This document shows, piece by piece, positions 17,083-25,409 of a stretch of DNA of 64,000 bases. The stretch lies in NCBI GenBank assembly GCA_900319005.1, contig ONMV01000015.1, forward strand, positions 1 through 64,000. The letters run 5' to 3'. Within the stretch, counting starts at the first letter, position 1. Every line of letters starts with the position of its first letter. The position numbers were made by a program, and so were the translations under genes. The notes under the pieces are model-generated. The model saw only the letters and a list, made by a program, of their open reading frames with translations. It was not told the DNA's origin and ran no database searches. Origin of the DNA: an uncultured Bacteroidales bacterium. GTDB taxonomy: Bacteria; Bacteroidota; Bacteroidia; Bacteroidales; Paludibacteraceae.

Positions 17083-17961
17083 TCAAAATAAACTATCTGT
17101 TACGAAACCTTCATCTTTTATCTTTTTTAGAAAGTTGGGAAGGCTTGTTAAATTATAAATAGAAGGAATTACATCATAAGCAGCTTTGATTTCAGGCTTT
17201 GCATCAAACCAACCTTGCCCATCTGTAATCCACACGAATTCATATTTTGGATTACTATTGATTTTAGGAGCAATACCTGTATAAGCTCGCGCTACTTCAT
17301 TCGGTTTAGAACCTCCTCCATTATAGAAATTTACTTCCAATAAGTATGTTTTACGTGTTGTACGAATGGAAAAATCAAATTTCTTAACATCCTTTCCTAA
17401 TTTATCTTTCAAATCTGGGAAAGTAATAGATTTTACTTGACTGCTATAAGGGATTCCATTTGCTTTTAAGATTGAAGCAATCTCATTTTCCATTATTTGA
17501 CCACTTCTGTTTTTGCGAGCATTGGTATCCATTCCTGTTTCTATCCCAAAAACATAATCAACGAGGTTCGTAAGATCTTTATTTTGAAATAGATTCAGTA
17601 AACCTGTCGTTTTGAGAAATGTATATACTCCATTAGGGGATTTAAACATATTTGATAATTTTTGCGGTTCGTCCAAAGGCGACTTTTCAACTACCCATAC
17701 GCCATCTTTACTATCTCTTACAGCAATCAAAATATCTAAAACCTCAAAAGGCTTTGTGCCGTATTCTTCAAATATACAATCTATTGTACTTTGGATATTA
17801 GAAGAGGTCAACAAACTATTTAGTAAATTGAGATTTACCTTTATTCTATCTACATTTGCTTTTATCTTCTTAAAATCACAGAAAAAGTAGTCTAATGTTT
17901 GGTTTGTTTTTCTCAACTGAGACATAAATATCTCAAATTGTTCTTCGGTATGTGCTGCCAT
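17083..17961 (-). CDS. Type II restriction endonuclease, DpnII/MboI family (predicted GATC)
   Basis: 292 residues, close to the 288 of R.DpnII. Shared landmarks are LVDYVFGIETGMDTNARKNRSG, the DFSIRTTRKTYLLEVNFYNGGG catalytic-region pattern (D...E-x-N), and YEFVWITDGQGWFDA. These enzymes cut unmethylated GATC. It lies between the two methyltransferase genes with gaps of 3 and 4 bases, an M-R-M order as in MboI. GATC specificity is inferred from family; AT-rich codon use contrasts with neighbouring housekeeping genes and supports horizontal acquisition. Confidence 0.92.
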   Translation of the reverse strand: MAAHTEEQFEIFMSQLRKTNQTLDYFFCDFKKIKANVDRIKVNLNLLNSLLTSSNIQSTIDCIFEEYGTKPFEVLDILIAVRDSKDGVWVVEKSPLDEPQKLSNMFKSPNGVYTFLKTTGLLNLFQNKDLTNLVDYVFGIETGMDTNARKNRSGQIMENEIASILKANGIPYSSQVKSITFPDLKDKLGKDVKKFDFSIRTTRKTYLLEVNFYNGGGSKPNEVARAYTGIAPKINSNPKYEFVWITDGQGWFDAKPEIKAAYDVIPSIYNLTSLPNFLKKIKDEGFVTDSLF

Positions 17962-17964
17962 AGT

Positions 17965-18876
17965 TTAGAATAATTGATTTTGTTTTACTTCTTTATAATT
18001 TTGCACCAAGATCTCGGTCAGTTTGCCGCGTTTGTCGGGATTCGCATTTATACTACGCGATGCAAAAACACGCTCGATTGTATATTGCTTGTAGAGGTCA
18101 TCAAAGAAACCATCCTGACAATCCGAATTGCTCAGCATGAAATGATAGCCAGAAGCGTCAACTGTGTCGCAAAAATCTTTGAGACGAACTTGCGCAAGAT
18201 CATTAAAAGGCTCTTTCGCATAATCGTTGAAACTGCTGGTATTGTTCAAAGGACGGTAAGGCGGATCGAAATAAAAGAGCGTCTTTCCTTGAGCAAAAGG
18301 AAAAACTTGCTGGTAGTCCCCGGTAAATATCTCTACCTTTTGCAATAACGCACTATCCGCATAAATCGTCTTGGCATCACATATCTGCGGATGATCATAA
18401 CGACCGAAAGGCACGTTGAAAAGTCCTGCTTTGTTGACGCGATAAAGGCCGTTAAAGCAAGTACGGTTTAGGAAAAAGAATAACGTAGTGTTACGAAGCG
18501 GGTCTAAGGATTTCGTGTTAAACTCGTCCCGTCGCTGCATATAGAAAGCCCTGCGCTCATCTTCGGACGCGAGTGCATAATACTCATCTTGGATCTGTTG
18601 CAGAGACTCCACCAATTCCGACGGATGATTGCGCACCACCTTGTAGCATGTCGTCAGATCCGAGTTGATGTCGTTAATAACGGCTGTTTGGATATTGGCG
18701 TGTGTACGTAACATATAGAAGAGCATAGCTCCTCCGCCCACAAAAGGCTCAATGTACGTCACCTCCTTCCATTCCTCAAAATCAGCCGGAAGCAAAGCTT
18801 CTAATTGCTCAATGAGCTGTGTTTTGCCGCCAACCCACTTTATAAATGGTTTGGCGACCGATTCGGTTAATTTCAT
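17965..18876 (-). CDS. Dam-family DNA adenine methyltransferase (M.DpnIIA-like)
   Basis: 303 residues, alpha-class order: SAM motif FIKWVGGKTQLIEQL near the N-terminus and YIEPFVGGGAM, then the catalytic LFYFDPPYRPLN about residue 190. LNRTCFNGLYRVN is a Dam/DpnM signature. It should methylate the adenine of GATC and protect the host from the adjacent endonuclease. It is preceded by a structured 204-base inverted-repeat element (18887-19090) and a DpnD-like gene, all on the same strand. Confidence 0.94.
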   Translation of the reverse strand: MKLTESVAKPFIKWVGGKTQLIEQLEALLPADFEEWKEVTYIEPFVGGGAMLFYMLRTHANIQTAVINDINSDLTTCYKVVRNHPSELVESLQQIQDEYYALASEDERRAFYMQRRDEFNTKSLDPLRNTTLFFFLNRTCFNGLYRVNKAGLFNVPFGRYDHPQICDAKTIYADSALLQKVEIFTGDYQQVFPFAQGKTLFYFDPPYRPLNNTSSFNDYAKEPFNDLAQVRLKDFCDTVDASGYHFMLSNSDCQDGFFDDLYKQYTIERVFASRSINANPDKRGKLTEILVQNYKEVKQNQLF

Positions 18877-18886
18877 CAGATAGCAT

Positions 18887-19090
18887 TTTGCTGTCTGCTA
18901 CCTTTCCTATTCTGCTTCTACGACCTGTATAAATACAAAATGCGGGCAAACTTGCTCGCACTGTGGTCGTAGGAATAGCACCATTATAAAGACAAGTCGC
19001 CCGCAAAAATCTGCGGGTTTGCTGTTGCTCTTTATAATTTGCTTATTCTTGAAATTTCCTACGTTTCAGTGCGAATAGACAAATAGCAAA
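18887..19090. repeat. Long nested inverted-repeat element (element A) between dpnD-like and dam
   Basis: TTTGCTGTC (18887-18895) pairs with GAC and AGCAAA (19078-19090), and CTATTC with GAATAG. Inside lie TTCTACGACC/GGTCGTAGGA enclosing TGCGGGCAA/TTGCTCGCA, and ATTATAAAG/CTTTATAAT enclosing CCCGCA/TGCGGG. A small TCCGC-CGCT-GCGGA hairpin lies beyond it at 19114-19127. It would be transcribed with the operon. Confidence 0.7.
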
Positions 19091-19144
19091 CGCTAATTAA
19101 TAAATATGTTTACTCCGCCGCTGCGGATGTTTTATGTCTTGATT

Positions 19145-19309
19145 TTAGTTACAAGTTATTGTCGGTTCTCCTATGAAATCACCTGCGTCCAGAACGATCT
19201 CTCCTTTGCGATAAAGCGCTTCGGCTATTTCTTTCGCTTCCTCCGAATTTTCTGCCTCAACAACGACCTCTTTTCGCAATATCTCCTCTATGACTACAGT
19301 ATATTTCAT
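19145..19309 (-). CDS. DpnD/PcfM-like small protein
   Basis: A 54-residue frame from ATG 19309: MKYTVVIEEILRKEVVVEAE, then SEEAKEIAEALYRKGEIVLD and AGDFIGEPTITCN. This is the compact beta-alpha pattern with the (E)IVLDAxDF signature of the DpnD/PcfM-like C-terminal family; dpnD accompanies DpnI-type GATC loci in pneumococcus. Its biochemical role is not established. It is the first gene after the operon promoter at 19398, about 270 bases upstream of dam. Confidence 0.75.
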   Translation of the reverse strand: MKYTVVIEEILRKEVVVEAENSEEAKEIAEALYRKGEIVLDAGDFIGEPTITCN

Positions 19310-19381
19310 TTGTTAAATTCTTCTCTTTCACCGCTTTTTATGCTGTTGAGCTCAGCGGAATAGCACTTCTATGGTTAGTTC

Positions 19382-19405
19382 GCACGCAATTTGCGTGCAA
19401 AGGTA
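19382..19405 (-). promoter_or_regulatory. R-M operon promoter with palindrome at the predicted transcription start
   Basis: Minus-strand TACCTTTG (19398-19405) fits TAnnTTTG. Directly downstream, GCACGCA-ATT-TGCGTGC (19382-19398) is a perfect 7+3+7 palindrome covering the expected start site, as expected for a repressor operator or an initially transcribed hairpin. No controller (C) protein gene is visible. Confidence 0.6.
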
Positions 19406-19475
19406 CTACTTTTTTCTGAATTATGCAAATAAATTGTTATTTTTTTGCTTATGTACAAAGCAAAAGGCGCAAAGG
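19397..19475. repeat. 78-bp direct repeat, copy 1 (downstream of the DUF4143 ATPase)
   Basis: It matches 20751-20828 at all but about six positions: GCAAAGGTAC, AATTATGCAAATAAATTG, a T run, GCTTATG, and CAAAGCAAAAGGCGCAAAGG at the end. Both copies include a minus-strand -7 box. Confidence 0.85.
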
Positions 19476-19481
19476 TTTGTC

Positions 19482-20675
19482 TTATGGATTTGCTAACCAC
19501 TCGGCTAGGTCGATGATCTGAATACCTTGGTAATCATATTTCGGGACGCGCGTGCGGGCAATAATGAACTTGGGGTACACATCTTTGATTTGCAAAAGTG
19601 GCGAGTACTCGCGTTCGAAAGTCTCTTTGGAACTGATATTGTCGCTCACCTGAATATATATCTTTTCATTTCCACGCATGGCTACGAAATCAATCTCTTT
19701 CCGGTATAGTTTGCCGACATAGATATCATATCCACGCCGCAACAATTCCAATGCCACCAGATTCTCATAGATACGCCCGTAGTCCATATTACGTGTGCCG
19801 AGCAAGGCATAGCGGAAACCGCTATCTACCAGATAATATTTGTCTATCATGCGCAAGTAGCCTTTCCCTCGGACATCGTAACGCTTGACTTGGTTGAACA
19901 AGAATGTGCGGCATAGAAAATCCATGTAGTTCCCAACAGTAACGTGGTTCGTCTTTATCTGTTCCGCTTGCAAATAGCCGCTCACACTTCTATAAGAAGT
20001 GGCATTGCCTATATTATCCATCAGATACTCCGCTACCTTATTGAGCAAATACACATCCGATAATTTATAGCGTTGAATGATATCGCGCTCAATAATGGTA
20101 TGAAACACCTCCTGCACATATTTGGCTTTCTCTGCTTGCGTTGTATAGACATAAGAACCGGCAAGTCCTCCGTCCTGTATATATTGATCCAGTTGGGATT
20201 GTATCTCTTGTGAACCGAAATAGGAGCGATATTCCGAAAAACTGAAAGGATAAACCATGATTCTCATAACACGCCCGGTAAACAACGTAGCTAAGTCAGA
20301 ACCTAATAGAAAAGCGTTGGAGCCAGTGATATAAATATCATACTTTTGCATCGCGTGGAGGCTGTTGATTGCCAACTCAAATTTGGTGCACATTTGTACC
20401 TCATCAATGAAGACGTAATTATTCTTCTTTGCTTTATATTGCTCCTCGATGTAGTTATGCAAGGCATGATACTCTTGTAATGGTTCTGCGGCGAGCGAAG
20501 TAAAATCGATAAAAATGATATTAGCTTTCTTATCGTTTTTTCTTAACCACTCCATGTACATTCGGATAAGCTCTGACTTACCTGCTCGACGAACACCCGT
20601 TACTACTTTAATGTCCGGCATAAGACGCACATTTTGCAAGCTTTCCAAATAATCTGGACGTTCAATAATCTTCAT
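19482..20675 (-). CDS. AAA ATPase with C-terminal DUF4143 nuclease-like domain (1)
   Basis: 397 residues from MKIIERPDYL. Walker A is GVRRAGKSELI, Walker B YVFIDEVQM, sensor-like ITGSNAFLL; GRVMRIMVYPFSFSEY follows as in the AAA_14 group. The C-terminal third contains YYLVDSGFRYALLG and a PD-(D/E)xK-like core EIDFVAMRGNEKIYIQV. These ATPases are common in Bacteroidetes accessory regions; cellular role unknown. The gene is bracketed by 78-bp direct repeats, each holding a minus-strand promoter, which suggests it was inserted as a promoter-plus-gene unit. Confidence 0.88.
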   Translation of the reverse strand: MKIIERPDYLESLQNVRLMPDIKVVTGVRRAGKSELIRMYMEWLRKNDKKANIIFIDFTSLAAEPLQEYHALHNYIEEQYKAKKNNYVFIDEVQMCTKFELAINSLHAMQKYDIYITGSNAFLLGSDLATLFTGRVMRIMVYPFSFSEYRSYFGSQEIQSQLDQYIQDGGLAGSYVYTTQAEKAKYVQEVFHTIIERDIIQRYKLSDVYLLNKVAEYLMDNIGNATSYRSVSGYLQAEQIKTNHVTVGNYMDFLCRTFLFNQVKRYDVRGKGYLRMIDKYYLVDSGFRYALLGTRNMDYGRIYENLVALELLRRGYDIYVGKLYRKEIDFVAMRGNEKIYIQVSDNISSKETFEREYSPLLQIKDVYPKFIIARTRVPKYDYQGIQIIDLAEWLANP

Positions 20676-20750
20676 GTGTAATGATTTTTTTTGAGTATTT
20701 TTCACTTCCCAAAATTACATTTTTTTACGATTTGGAAAGTGAAATCCGCT

Positions 20751-20828
20751 GCAAAGGTACAACATTTTTCTTAATTATGCAAATAAATTGTTATTTTTTT
20801 GCTTATGGCAAAGCAAAAGGCGCAAAGG
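20751..20828. repeat. 78-bp direct repeat, copy 2, containing the promoter of the DUF4143 ATPase
   Basis: See the copy at 19397. The minus-strand -7 box TACCTTTG occupies 20752-20759, 76 bases before the ATPase start. Confidence 0.85.
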
Positions 20829-20850
20829 ATCAAACCTTTGCGCCTAATTG
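20818..20850 (-). terminator. Terminator of ispG
   Basis: AGGCGCAAAGG (20818-20828) and CCTTTGCGCCT (20835-20845) form an 11-bp stem with a 6-base loop. On the minus strand it is followed by TTTTGCTTTG. Half of this stem is part of the direct repeat. Confidence 0.75.
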
Positions 20851-20879
20851 GAATTCAAAATTCGGCAGACAGATTGATC

Positions 20880-22235
20880 CTATTTACCGTTTTTATCTGC
20901 CTCGATGAGGGCGAGGAGTTGAGAGACAGCTTCTTCCTGCGGGATGTTTTTGAGGACGCACTCTTTGCCGCGATAGAGGGAAATACGGTCACGACCGGCT
21001 CCCACGTAGCCGTAATCGGCGTCCGCCATCTCACCCGGACCGTTCACTATACAGCCCATGACGGCGATCTTTAGACCCGTGAGGTGCGCCGTAGCTTTTT
21101 TGACCTCAGCAACGGTTTTCTGGAGATCGAACATCGTTCGTCCGCAACCCGGGCAAGAGATATACTCCGTTTTATAAATACGCACGCGCGCGGCTTGCAG
21201 GATATCTTTGCTCAGGAAATTGAGTTTGGTTTCCGAGAAATTCGGATTGACCAGTTTCAGTTCGGTAGCCTTATAATCCCACAACAGGCGTCCGCACTCA
21301 GCTGCAGCTTGCATGCAGAACAGATTCCAGTCTTCTTCCAATGACGAATAACGGATCTCGGCATTGCCACCGATGTTATCCAGCACTTCCGCAGTCACCG
21401 AACCATCATAACGGGTCGACTCCTCATCGGCGAAATAGTTCACCAAGTCTTTCGCCACAGGTATCTCATTCTCAGGTGCTTCGCTCAGACTCACACGGAT
21501 AGTGTCGCCTATTCCATCTGCCAAGAGCGCACCGATACCGACCGCGGATTTGATGCGTCCGTCTTCGCCTTCACCGGCTTCGGTCACACCGAGGTGAAGA
21601 GGAAAAGCCATGTGTTCTTTGTCCATCGTTTTGACCAAGAGGCGCACGGTCTCCACCATGACGCGCGTGTTAGATGCCTTGACGGAGATGACGATATTCT
21701 TAAAATTCTGCTCCACGGCAATCCGCAGAAACTCCATAACGGACGCGACCATTCCTTCGGGCGTGTCGCCGTACTGATCCATCATCCGTTCGGAAAGCGA
21801 ACCGTGGTTGACACCGATGCGGATCGCCGTCTCGTGCGCGCGACATATATCTAATAGGTGTACGAACCGCGCCTCTAATTTGGAAGCGTCTTTGCTGTAG
21901 TTGCCCGGGTTCACTCGCACCGCCTCAACTACTTGAGCCGCAGCGTCCGCTACTTCAGAATTAAAATGAACATCTGCCACCAACGGAACAGCCGTCAACA
22001 CTTGTGCATGAATCTCTTTGAGTGACTCCACTTCACGCAGACCTTGTGTCGTGAAACGCAACAACTCAGCTCCGGCTTCTATACACCGACGAGCCTGATC
22101 GACCGAACCTTCGATATCGTTGGTCGAAGTGTTCGCCATCGTCTGGATGCGAATCGGGTAATCAGAACCGATAAAAATGTTGCCAACTTGCACATTTATG
22201 GTCTTTCTTCGCTTATTTTCTAATTTTATTTGCAT
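20880..22235 (-). CDS. ispG: 4-hydroxy-3-methylbut-2-enyl-diphosphate synthase (flavodoxin), short-insert form
   Basis: 451 residues. It performs the penultimate step of the MEP isoprenoid pathway. The N-terminal TIM barrel is clear (PIRIQTMANTSTNDIEGSV, VADVHFNSEVA, VRVNPGNYSKD, RIGVNHGSLSERM). The C-terminal [4Fe-4S] domain has ISCPGCGRTMFDL and VMGCIVNGPGEMADADYGYV with the cysteines and the glutamate ligand. Bacteroidetes enzymes usually carry a large middle domain and run to about 600 residues, while the E. coli enzyme has 372; here only about 80 residues of insert remain. Confidence 0.93.
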   Translation of the reverse strand: MQIKLENKRRKTINVQVGNIFIGSDYPIRIQTMANTSTNDIEGSVDQARRCIEAGAELLRFTTQGLREVESLKEIHAQVLTAVPLVADVHFNSEVADAAAQVVEAVRVNPGNYSKDASKLEARFVHLLDICRAHETAIRIGVNHGSLSERMMDQYGDTPEGMVASVMEFLRIAVEQNFKNIVISVKASNTRVMVETVRLLVKTMDKEHMAFPLHLGVTEAGEGEDGRIKSAVGIGALLADGIGDTIRVSLSEAPENEIPVAKDLVNYFADEESTRYDGSVTAEVLDNIGGNAEIRYSSLEEDWNLFCMQAAAECGRLLWDYKATELKLVNPNFSETKLNFLSKDILQAARVRIYKTEYISCPGCGRTMFDLQKTVAEVKKATAHLTGLKIAVMGCIVNGPGEMADADYGYVGAGRDRISLYRGKECVLKNIPQEEAVSQLLALIEADKNGK

Positions 22236-22305
22236 AAAAATGCCCTAAAATGCTATTTTTTGTTAAAAAAGTTCAAAAAAATTTGGTCATGTCAAAAATT
22301 TGTAG

Positions 22306-22313
22306 TACCTTTG
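22306..22313 (+). promoter_or_regulatory. -7 box for tRNA-Lys
   Basis: TACCTTTG, 47 bases before the tRNA. Confidence 0.65.
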
Positions 22314-22359
22314 CACCCGCTTTTGAAAAAAGCAGAGTAAAAAGTTTTTGTTTCATGGA

Positions 22360-22432
22360 GAATCAGTAGCTCAGCAGGTAGAGCACATCCCTTTTAAGGA
22401 TGGGGTCCTGGGTTCGAGCCCCAGCTGGTTCA
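22360..22432 (+). tRNA. tRNA-Lys (anticodon TTT)
   Basis: 73-nt cloverleaf: acceptor GAATCAG/CTGGTTC with one T-G pair, D-arm TAGCTCAGCAGGTAGAGCA, anticodon stem CATCC/GGATG with loop CTTTTAA (TTT), T-arm GGGTTCGAGCCCC, discriminator A, no encoded CCA. Confidence 0.95.
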
Positions 22433-22435
22433 CAG

Positions 22436-22461
22436 AAAGAGAGTCTCGGCTCTCTTTTTTG
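22436..22461 (+). terminator. Terminator after tRNA-Lys
   Basis: AGAGAG (22438-22443) and CTCTCT (22450-22455) with a 6-base loop, then a T run. Confidence 0.85.
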
Positions 22462-22636
22462 TTTTCTGTTCTCCTTTCTCATTCTTTCAAATAGCGCGTT
22501 ACAATTTTGCATGCAAAATTACTACAAAAATTCCGAATGTGCAAGCAACTGTGCAAAAAAGTATTCTTAAAGTGCTATTTTTTTCTTTGGCACGGATTTT
22601 GCAACTACCCATGTGCAACTAAAATTATTCGGAACT

Positions 22637-24133
22637 ATGAAAAAGATATTCAGATTTTTGGGCTTCGTGCTGCTCATCGCAGCAGTCAGCGCCGGAACAA
22701 CCATCGCCGTGCTACGGCTAAATGACAAATTAAAAATTACGAATTACGAATTGACCGGTTTTGCTACCGGCAAGGATTCTTTGTCTGTCCCTGCTGCGTA
22801 CAGCCGCTTCGCCTCGTTGCCGCAGGCAGGCGAGACGGATTTTACCAACGCGGCAGAACTGTCCGTCAATGCGGTAGTCCACGTCAAGACGACGTACCGC
22901 AACCAAGTCTCCTCGCAGCAGATGGACCTATTTGAGTTCTTCTTCGGCCGTCCGGGACAGCAACGCGAGATGCCGGCGCAACAGGCTTCCGGTTCGGGTG
23001 TCATCATCTCCGAAGACGGTTACATCGTCACTAACAACCACGTCATCGACCGCGCGGACCAGATTCAGGTCGTGCTCAACGACAAACGCGAATACACGGC
23101 GACGCTGGTCGGCACTGACCCGAACACCGACATTGCGCTCCTGAAAATCGAAGAGACAGGTCTGCCGGTAATCCTGATGGGCAACTCCGACGACCTGCGT
23201 GTCGGCGAATGGGTGCTCGCCGTCGGCAATCCGTTCAACCTCACTTCGACCGTCACGGCGGGTATCGTGTCCGCCAAGGCGCGTAACATCAATATCCTCA
23301 ACGCGGAGATGAAGATTGAGTCGTTCATCCAGACCGACGCAGCCGTCAATCCCGGCAACTCCGGCGGTGCGCTGGTCAACACACGCGGCGAGTTGGTGGG
23401 CATCAACACCGCCATCGCTTCGCAGACCGGTTCGTATTCGGGCTACAGTTTTGCAGTGCCTACCAGTATCGTACAGAAAGTGGTGAGCGACATCCGCCAG
23501 TACGGCGTCGTGCAACGTGCTATCCTCGGCGTGCAGATGCGCGAGATCACGTCCGAACTGCAGAAAGAGAAAAACCTGACGACCCTCCAAGGGGCATACG
23601 TAGAGCGCGTAGTGCCGGACGGCGCGGCGGAGAAAGCAGGCATCAAGAGCGGCGATGTGATTACGCGTGTTGACGATGCGGCTGTCAAGACCGGCACTGA
23701 CCTGCAGGAACATATTGGTCGTCATCGTCCGGGCGATGTAGTGAGTGTGACGCTGCTCCGTGACGGCAAGACCATAACCGTTCAGGCAACGCTCACCAAC
23801 CGCGATGGTGGAACAGGAGTCATCTCCGCCGAGGACAAAGCGTCTGTCTTGGGTGCCACCTTCTCCGAACTGACCGATGCGCAGAAAGAGCGCCTGGGTA
23901 TCAACTACGGCTTGCAGATTAAGTCGCTCAAGGCGGGCAAGCTGAAGAGTGCCGGTGTTCCCTCGGACTTCATCATCCTGAAAGTCAATAACCGCTCCGT
24001 GCGCACCGAAGAAGACCTTGACGACATCGTCCGCCGTGCCAACTCAGCCTCCGAGCGCGACCGCGTGCTGTTTATCACGGGATGTACACCGCAAGGCCGC
24101 ATCCGCTACTACGCTGTCAATCTGGCAGAGTAA
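22637..24133 (+). CDS. Periplasmic serine protease/chaperone, DegP/DegQ (HtrA) family
   Basis: 498 residues. N-terminal membrane or signal segment (IFRFLGFVLLIAAVSAGTTI). The protease domain shows the triad: His in IVTNNHVID (about residue 134), Asp in DPNTDIALLKIE (about 165) and Ser in NPGNSGGALVN (about 241). Two PDZ domains follow (GVQMREITSELQKE onward and the C-terminal YGLQIKSLKAGKLKS onward), the DegP/DegQ layout, so it degrades or refolds misfolded envelope proteins. A short insert just after the signal segment (NDKLKITNYELTGF) is encoded by an AT-rich microrepeat. Confidence 0.95.
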   Translation: MKKIFRFLGFVLLIAAVSAGTTIAVLRLNDKLKITNYELTGFATGKDSLSVPAAYSRFASLPQAGETDFTNAAELSVNAVVHVKTTYRNQVSSQQMDLFEFFFGRPGQQREMPAQQASGSGVIISEDGYIVTNNHVIDRADQIQVVLNDKREYTATLVGTDPNTDIALLKIEETGLPVILMGNSDDLRVGEWVLAVGNPFNLTSTVTAGIVSAKARNINILNAEMKIESFIQTDAAVNPGNSGGALVNTRGELVGINTAIASQTGSYSGYSFAVPTSIVQKVVSDIRQYGVVQRAILGVQMREITSELQKEKNLTTLQGAYVERVVPDGAAEKAGIKSGDVITRVDDAAVKTGTDLQEHIGRHRPGDVVSVTLLRDGKTITVQATLTNRDGGTGVISAEDKASVLGATFSELTDAQKERLGINYGLQIKSLKAGKLKSAGVPSDFIILKVNNRSVRTEEDLDDIVRRANSASERDRVLFITGCTPQGRIRYYAVNLAE

Positions 24134-24160
24134 GGTGTACGATTATTAAGATTCCGAATG

Positions 24161-24188
24161 ATAAATGGGGCGAAATCGCCCCATTTAT
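24161..24188 (+). terminator. Perfect palindrome after degQ, probable terminator
   Basis: ATAAATGGGGCGA and TCGCCCCATTTAT form a 13-bp stem with an AA loop. A second weaker hairpin with ATATCGG/CCGATAT arms lies at about 24254-24286. Nothing else is supportable in 24134-24298. Confidence 0.75.
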
Positions 24189-24298
24189 CGTCTCGTATGT
24201 TTCTCGTAGGTCTCTCGTACGCGGCAGGTAAGTGCTAAGAGTGACGATTATTAAGAATATCGGACAGCCATGATGGTTGCCCGATATTTATATTTGAA

Positions 24299-25030
24299 TT
24301 ATTTAATTCCCTTCAATCTTCGCTTTATTTGAACCAGAAAATTAATTACCTCATTATAAATTGTACCTCTTTTAATTTTGCCGGGGATATAACCTTCGCT
24401 CCAACTTGATTCCAAATGATGGATAGCGTACGTATTTTTTGATTTACGCATAACGCGGGTAGAAGTAATCGGAGAAAAATAATCGTGTGTATATATGCGC
24501 AGACCCCATTTCGCAATATACTGCGCTTCTCTACTTGGAATAAAGCCATTTTCGCACAATATATTCCCTAAACGGCGAGTATTGGTAGTGATGTCGTAGG
24601 ACCCATCCGGCTTGACAAACGTAATATTGTCATATGCTCCAAGCATCGTTTTCACCCATTCACAATGTGCCTCGCAACCCATTACACAAGTACCCGGCAA
24701 ATGCGCGAGTGATTCTTCCAAGCCACAGAAAGCCACGTCATTGAGCAAAGGTTCGAATGGTTTTACAACTTCAACATCTGTATCCAAATAGACACCACCA
24801 AATTGCTCCAAAGCCCATAGACGTACGTAGTCGCTAACAAAAGCATACTTTTTTGCCTCATAAGCCTGTTGGACATAAATAGGCGCATCGGCGATATTAA
24901 AACTCGTTTCATCCCAAGCGTGGATGTCCCAGTCGGGCATTTGTTGTTTCCACGTAGCCATGTAGCTAATAAGATGTTTCGGCATCGGGTTCTTTCCAAA
25001 CCAGCAGTAATGAATGATTTTAGGAATCAT
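24299..25030 (-). CDS. Glycosyltransferase with DXD sugar-binding domain (GT32-like)
   Basis: 243 residues. It starts with the family pattern IPKIIHYCWFGKNPMP, then WDIHAWDETSF, YAFVSDYVRLWALEQFGGVY and the nucleotide-sugar/metal motif LDTDVEV. Such capsular/LPS-type enzymes add a hexose to a surface glycan. It is not in a glycan gene cluster here; the upstream neighbour on the same strand is a Fic gene with a structured repeat between them. Acceptor and donor unknown. Confidence 0.88.
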   Translation of the reverse strand: MIPKIIHYCWFGKNPMPKHLISYMATWKQQMPDWDIHAWDETSFNIADAPIYVQQAYEAKKYAFVSDYVRLWALEQFGGVYLDTDVEVVKPFEPLLNDVAFCGLEESLAHLPGTCVMGCEAHCEWVKTMLGAYDNITFVKPDGSYDITTNTRRLGNILCENGFIPSREAQYIAKWGLRIYTHDYFSPITSTRVMRKSKNTYAIHHLESSWSEGYIPGKIKRGTIYNEVINFLVQIKRRLKGIK

Positions 25031-25083
25031 TGTAATCAGTTGTTGAGATAATTAAACAAAAACGCGAATAACTGTTGTTATCC

Positions 25084-25271
25084 GTGAATTGAGGCTGTAG
25101 GAAGTGCCCTAAGAATCGGATAGACATGCAGTTACTCGCGCATGTATAATATACCCCAACATGCCCAATGGACTTGCGTCCAAGGGCACGGACGGGTGTA
25201 AAATACACTCGTGAGCATCTACTTTGTCAGTCTTTTGATTCTTAATTAGAGTTTCCTACATTCCAATTCAC
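25084..25271. repeat. Long nested inverted-repeat element (element B)
   Basis: GTGAATTG (25084-25091) pairs with CAATTCAC (25264-25271); after 5/4-base spacers GTAGGAA pairs with TTCCTAC, then TAAGAATC with GATTCTTA. The apex has TGCCC-aat-GGAC/GTCC-aa-GGGCA and GTGTA/TACAC. Beyond it at 25312-25329 is a CGCGCAA-CACT-TTGCGCG hairpin, and at 25345-25361 the motif GTCTTGGAGAGGGACGA. These account for the gap 25031-25409. Confidence 0.72.
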
Positions 25272-25409
25272 AAAAGAACAAACGTGTAAACGCTTTAATT
25301 CAATATGTTATCGCGCAACACTTTGCGCGTTTCTCCTATTTTACGTCTTGGAGAGGGACGAGATATAATATTGGTTTTTATTTGTTGTTTAGTAATCTCA
25401 TATTTGAGG

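Noticed and set aside
18887..19090. Retron ncRNA (msr/msd)
   Set aside because: There is no reverse transcriptase gene anywhere in the window, and the element is inside an R-M operon.
24299..25030. Glycan biosynthesis cluster around the GT32 gene
   Set aside because: Neighbours are degQ, Fic and leuS; the second glycosyltransferase is 6 kb away with unrelated genes between, so no cluster is supported.
25084..25329. True integron attC sites
   Set aside because: The two-block stem plan is similar, but the expected RYYYAAC and GTTRRRY ends are not present and there is no integrase gene; kept only as an analogy.
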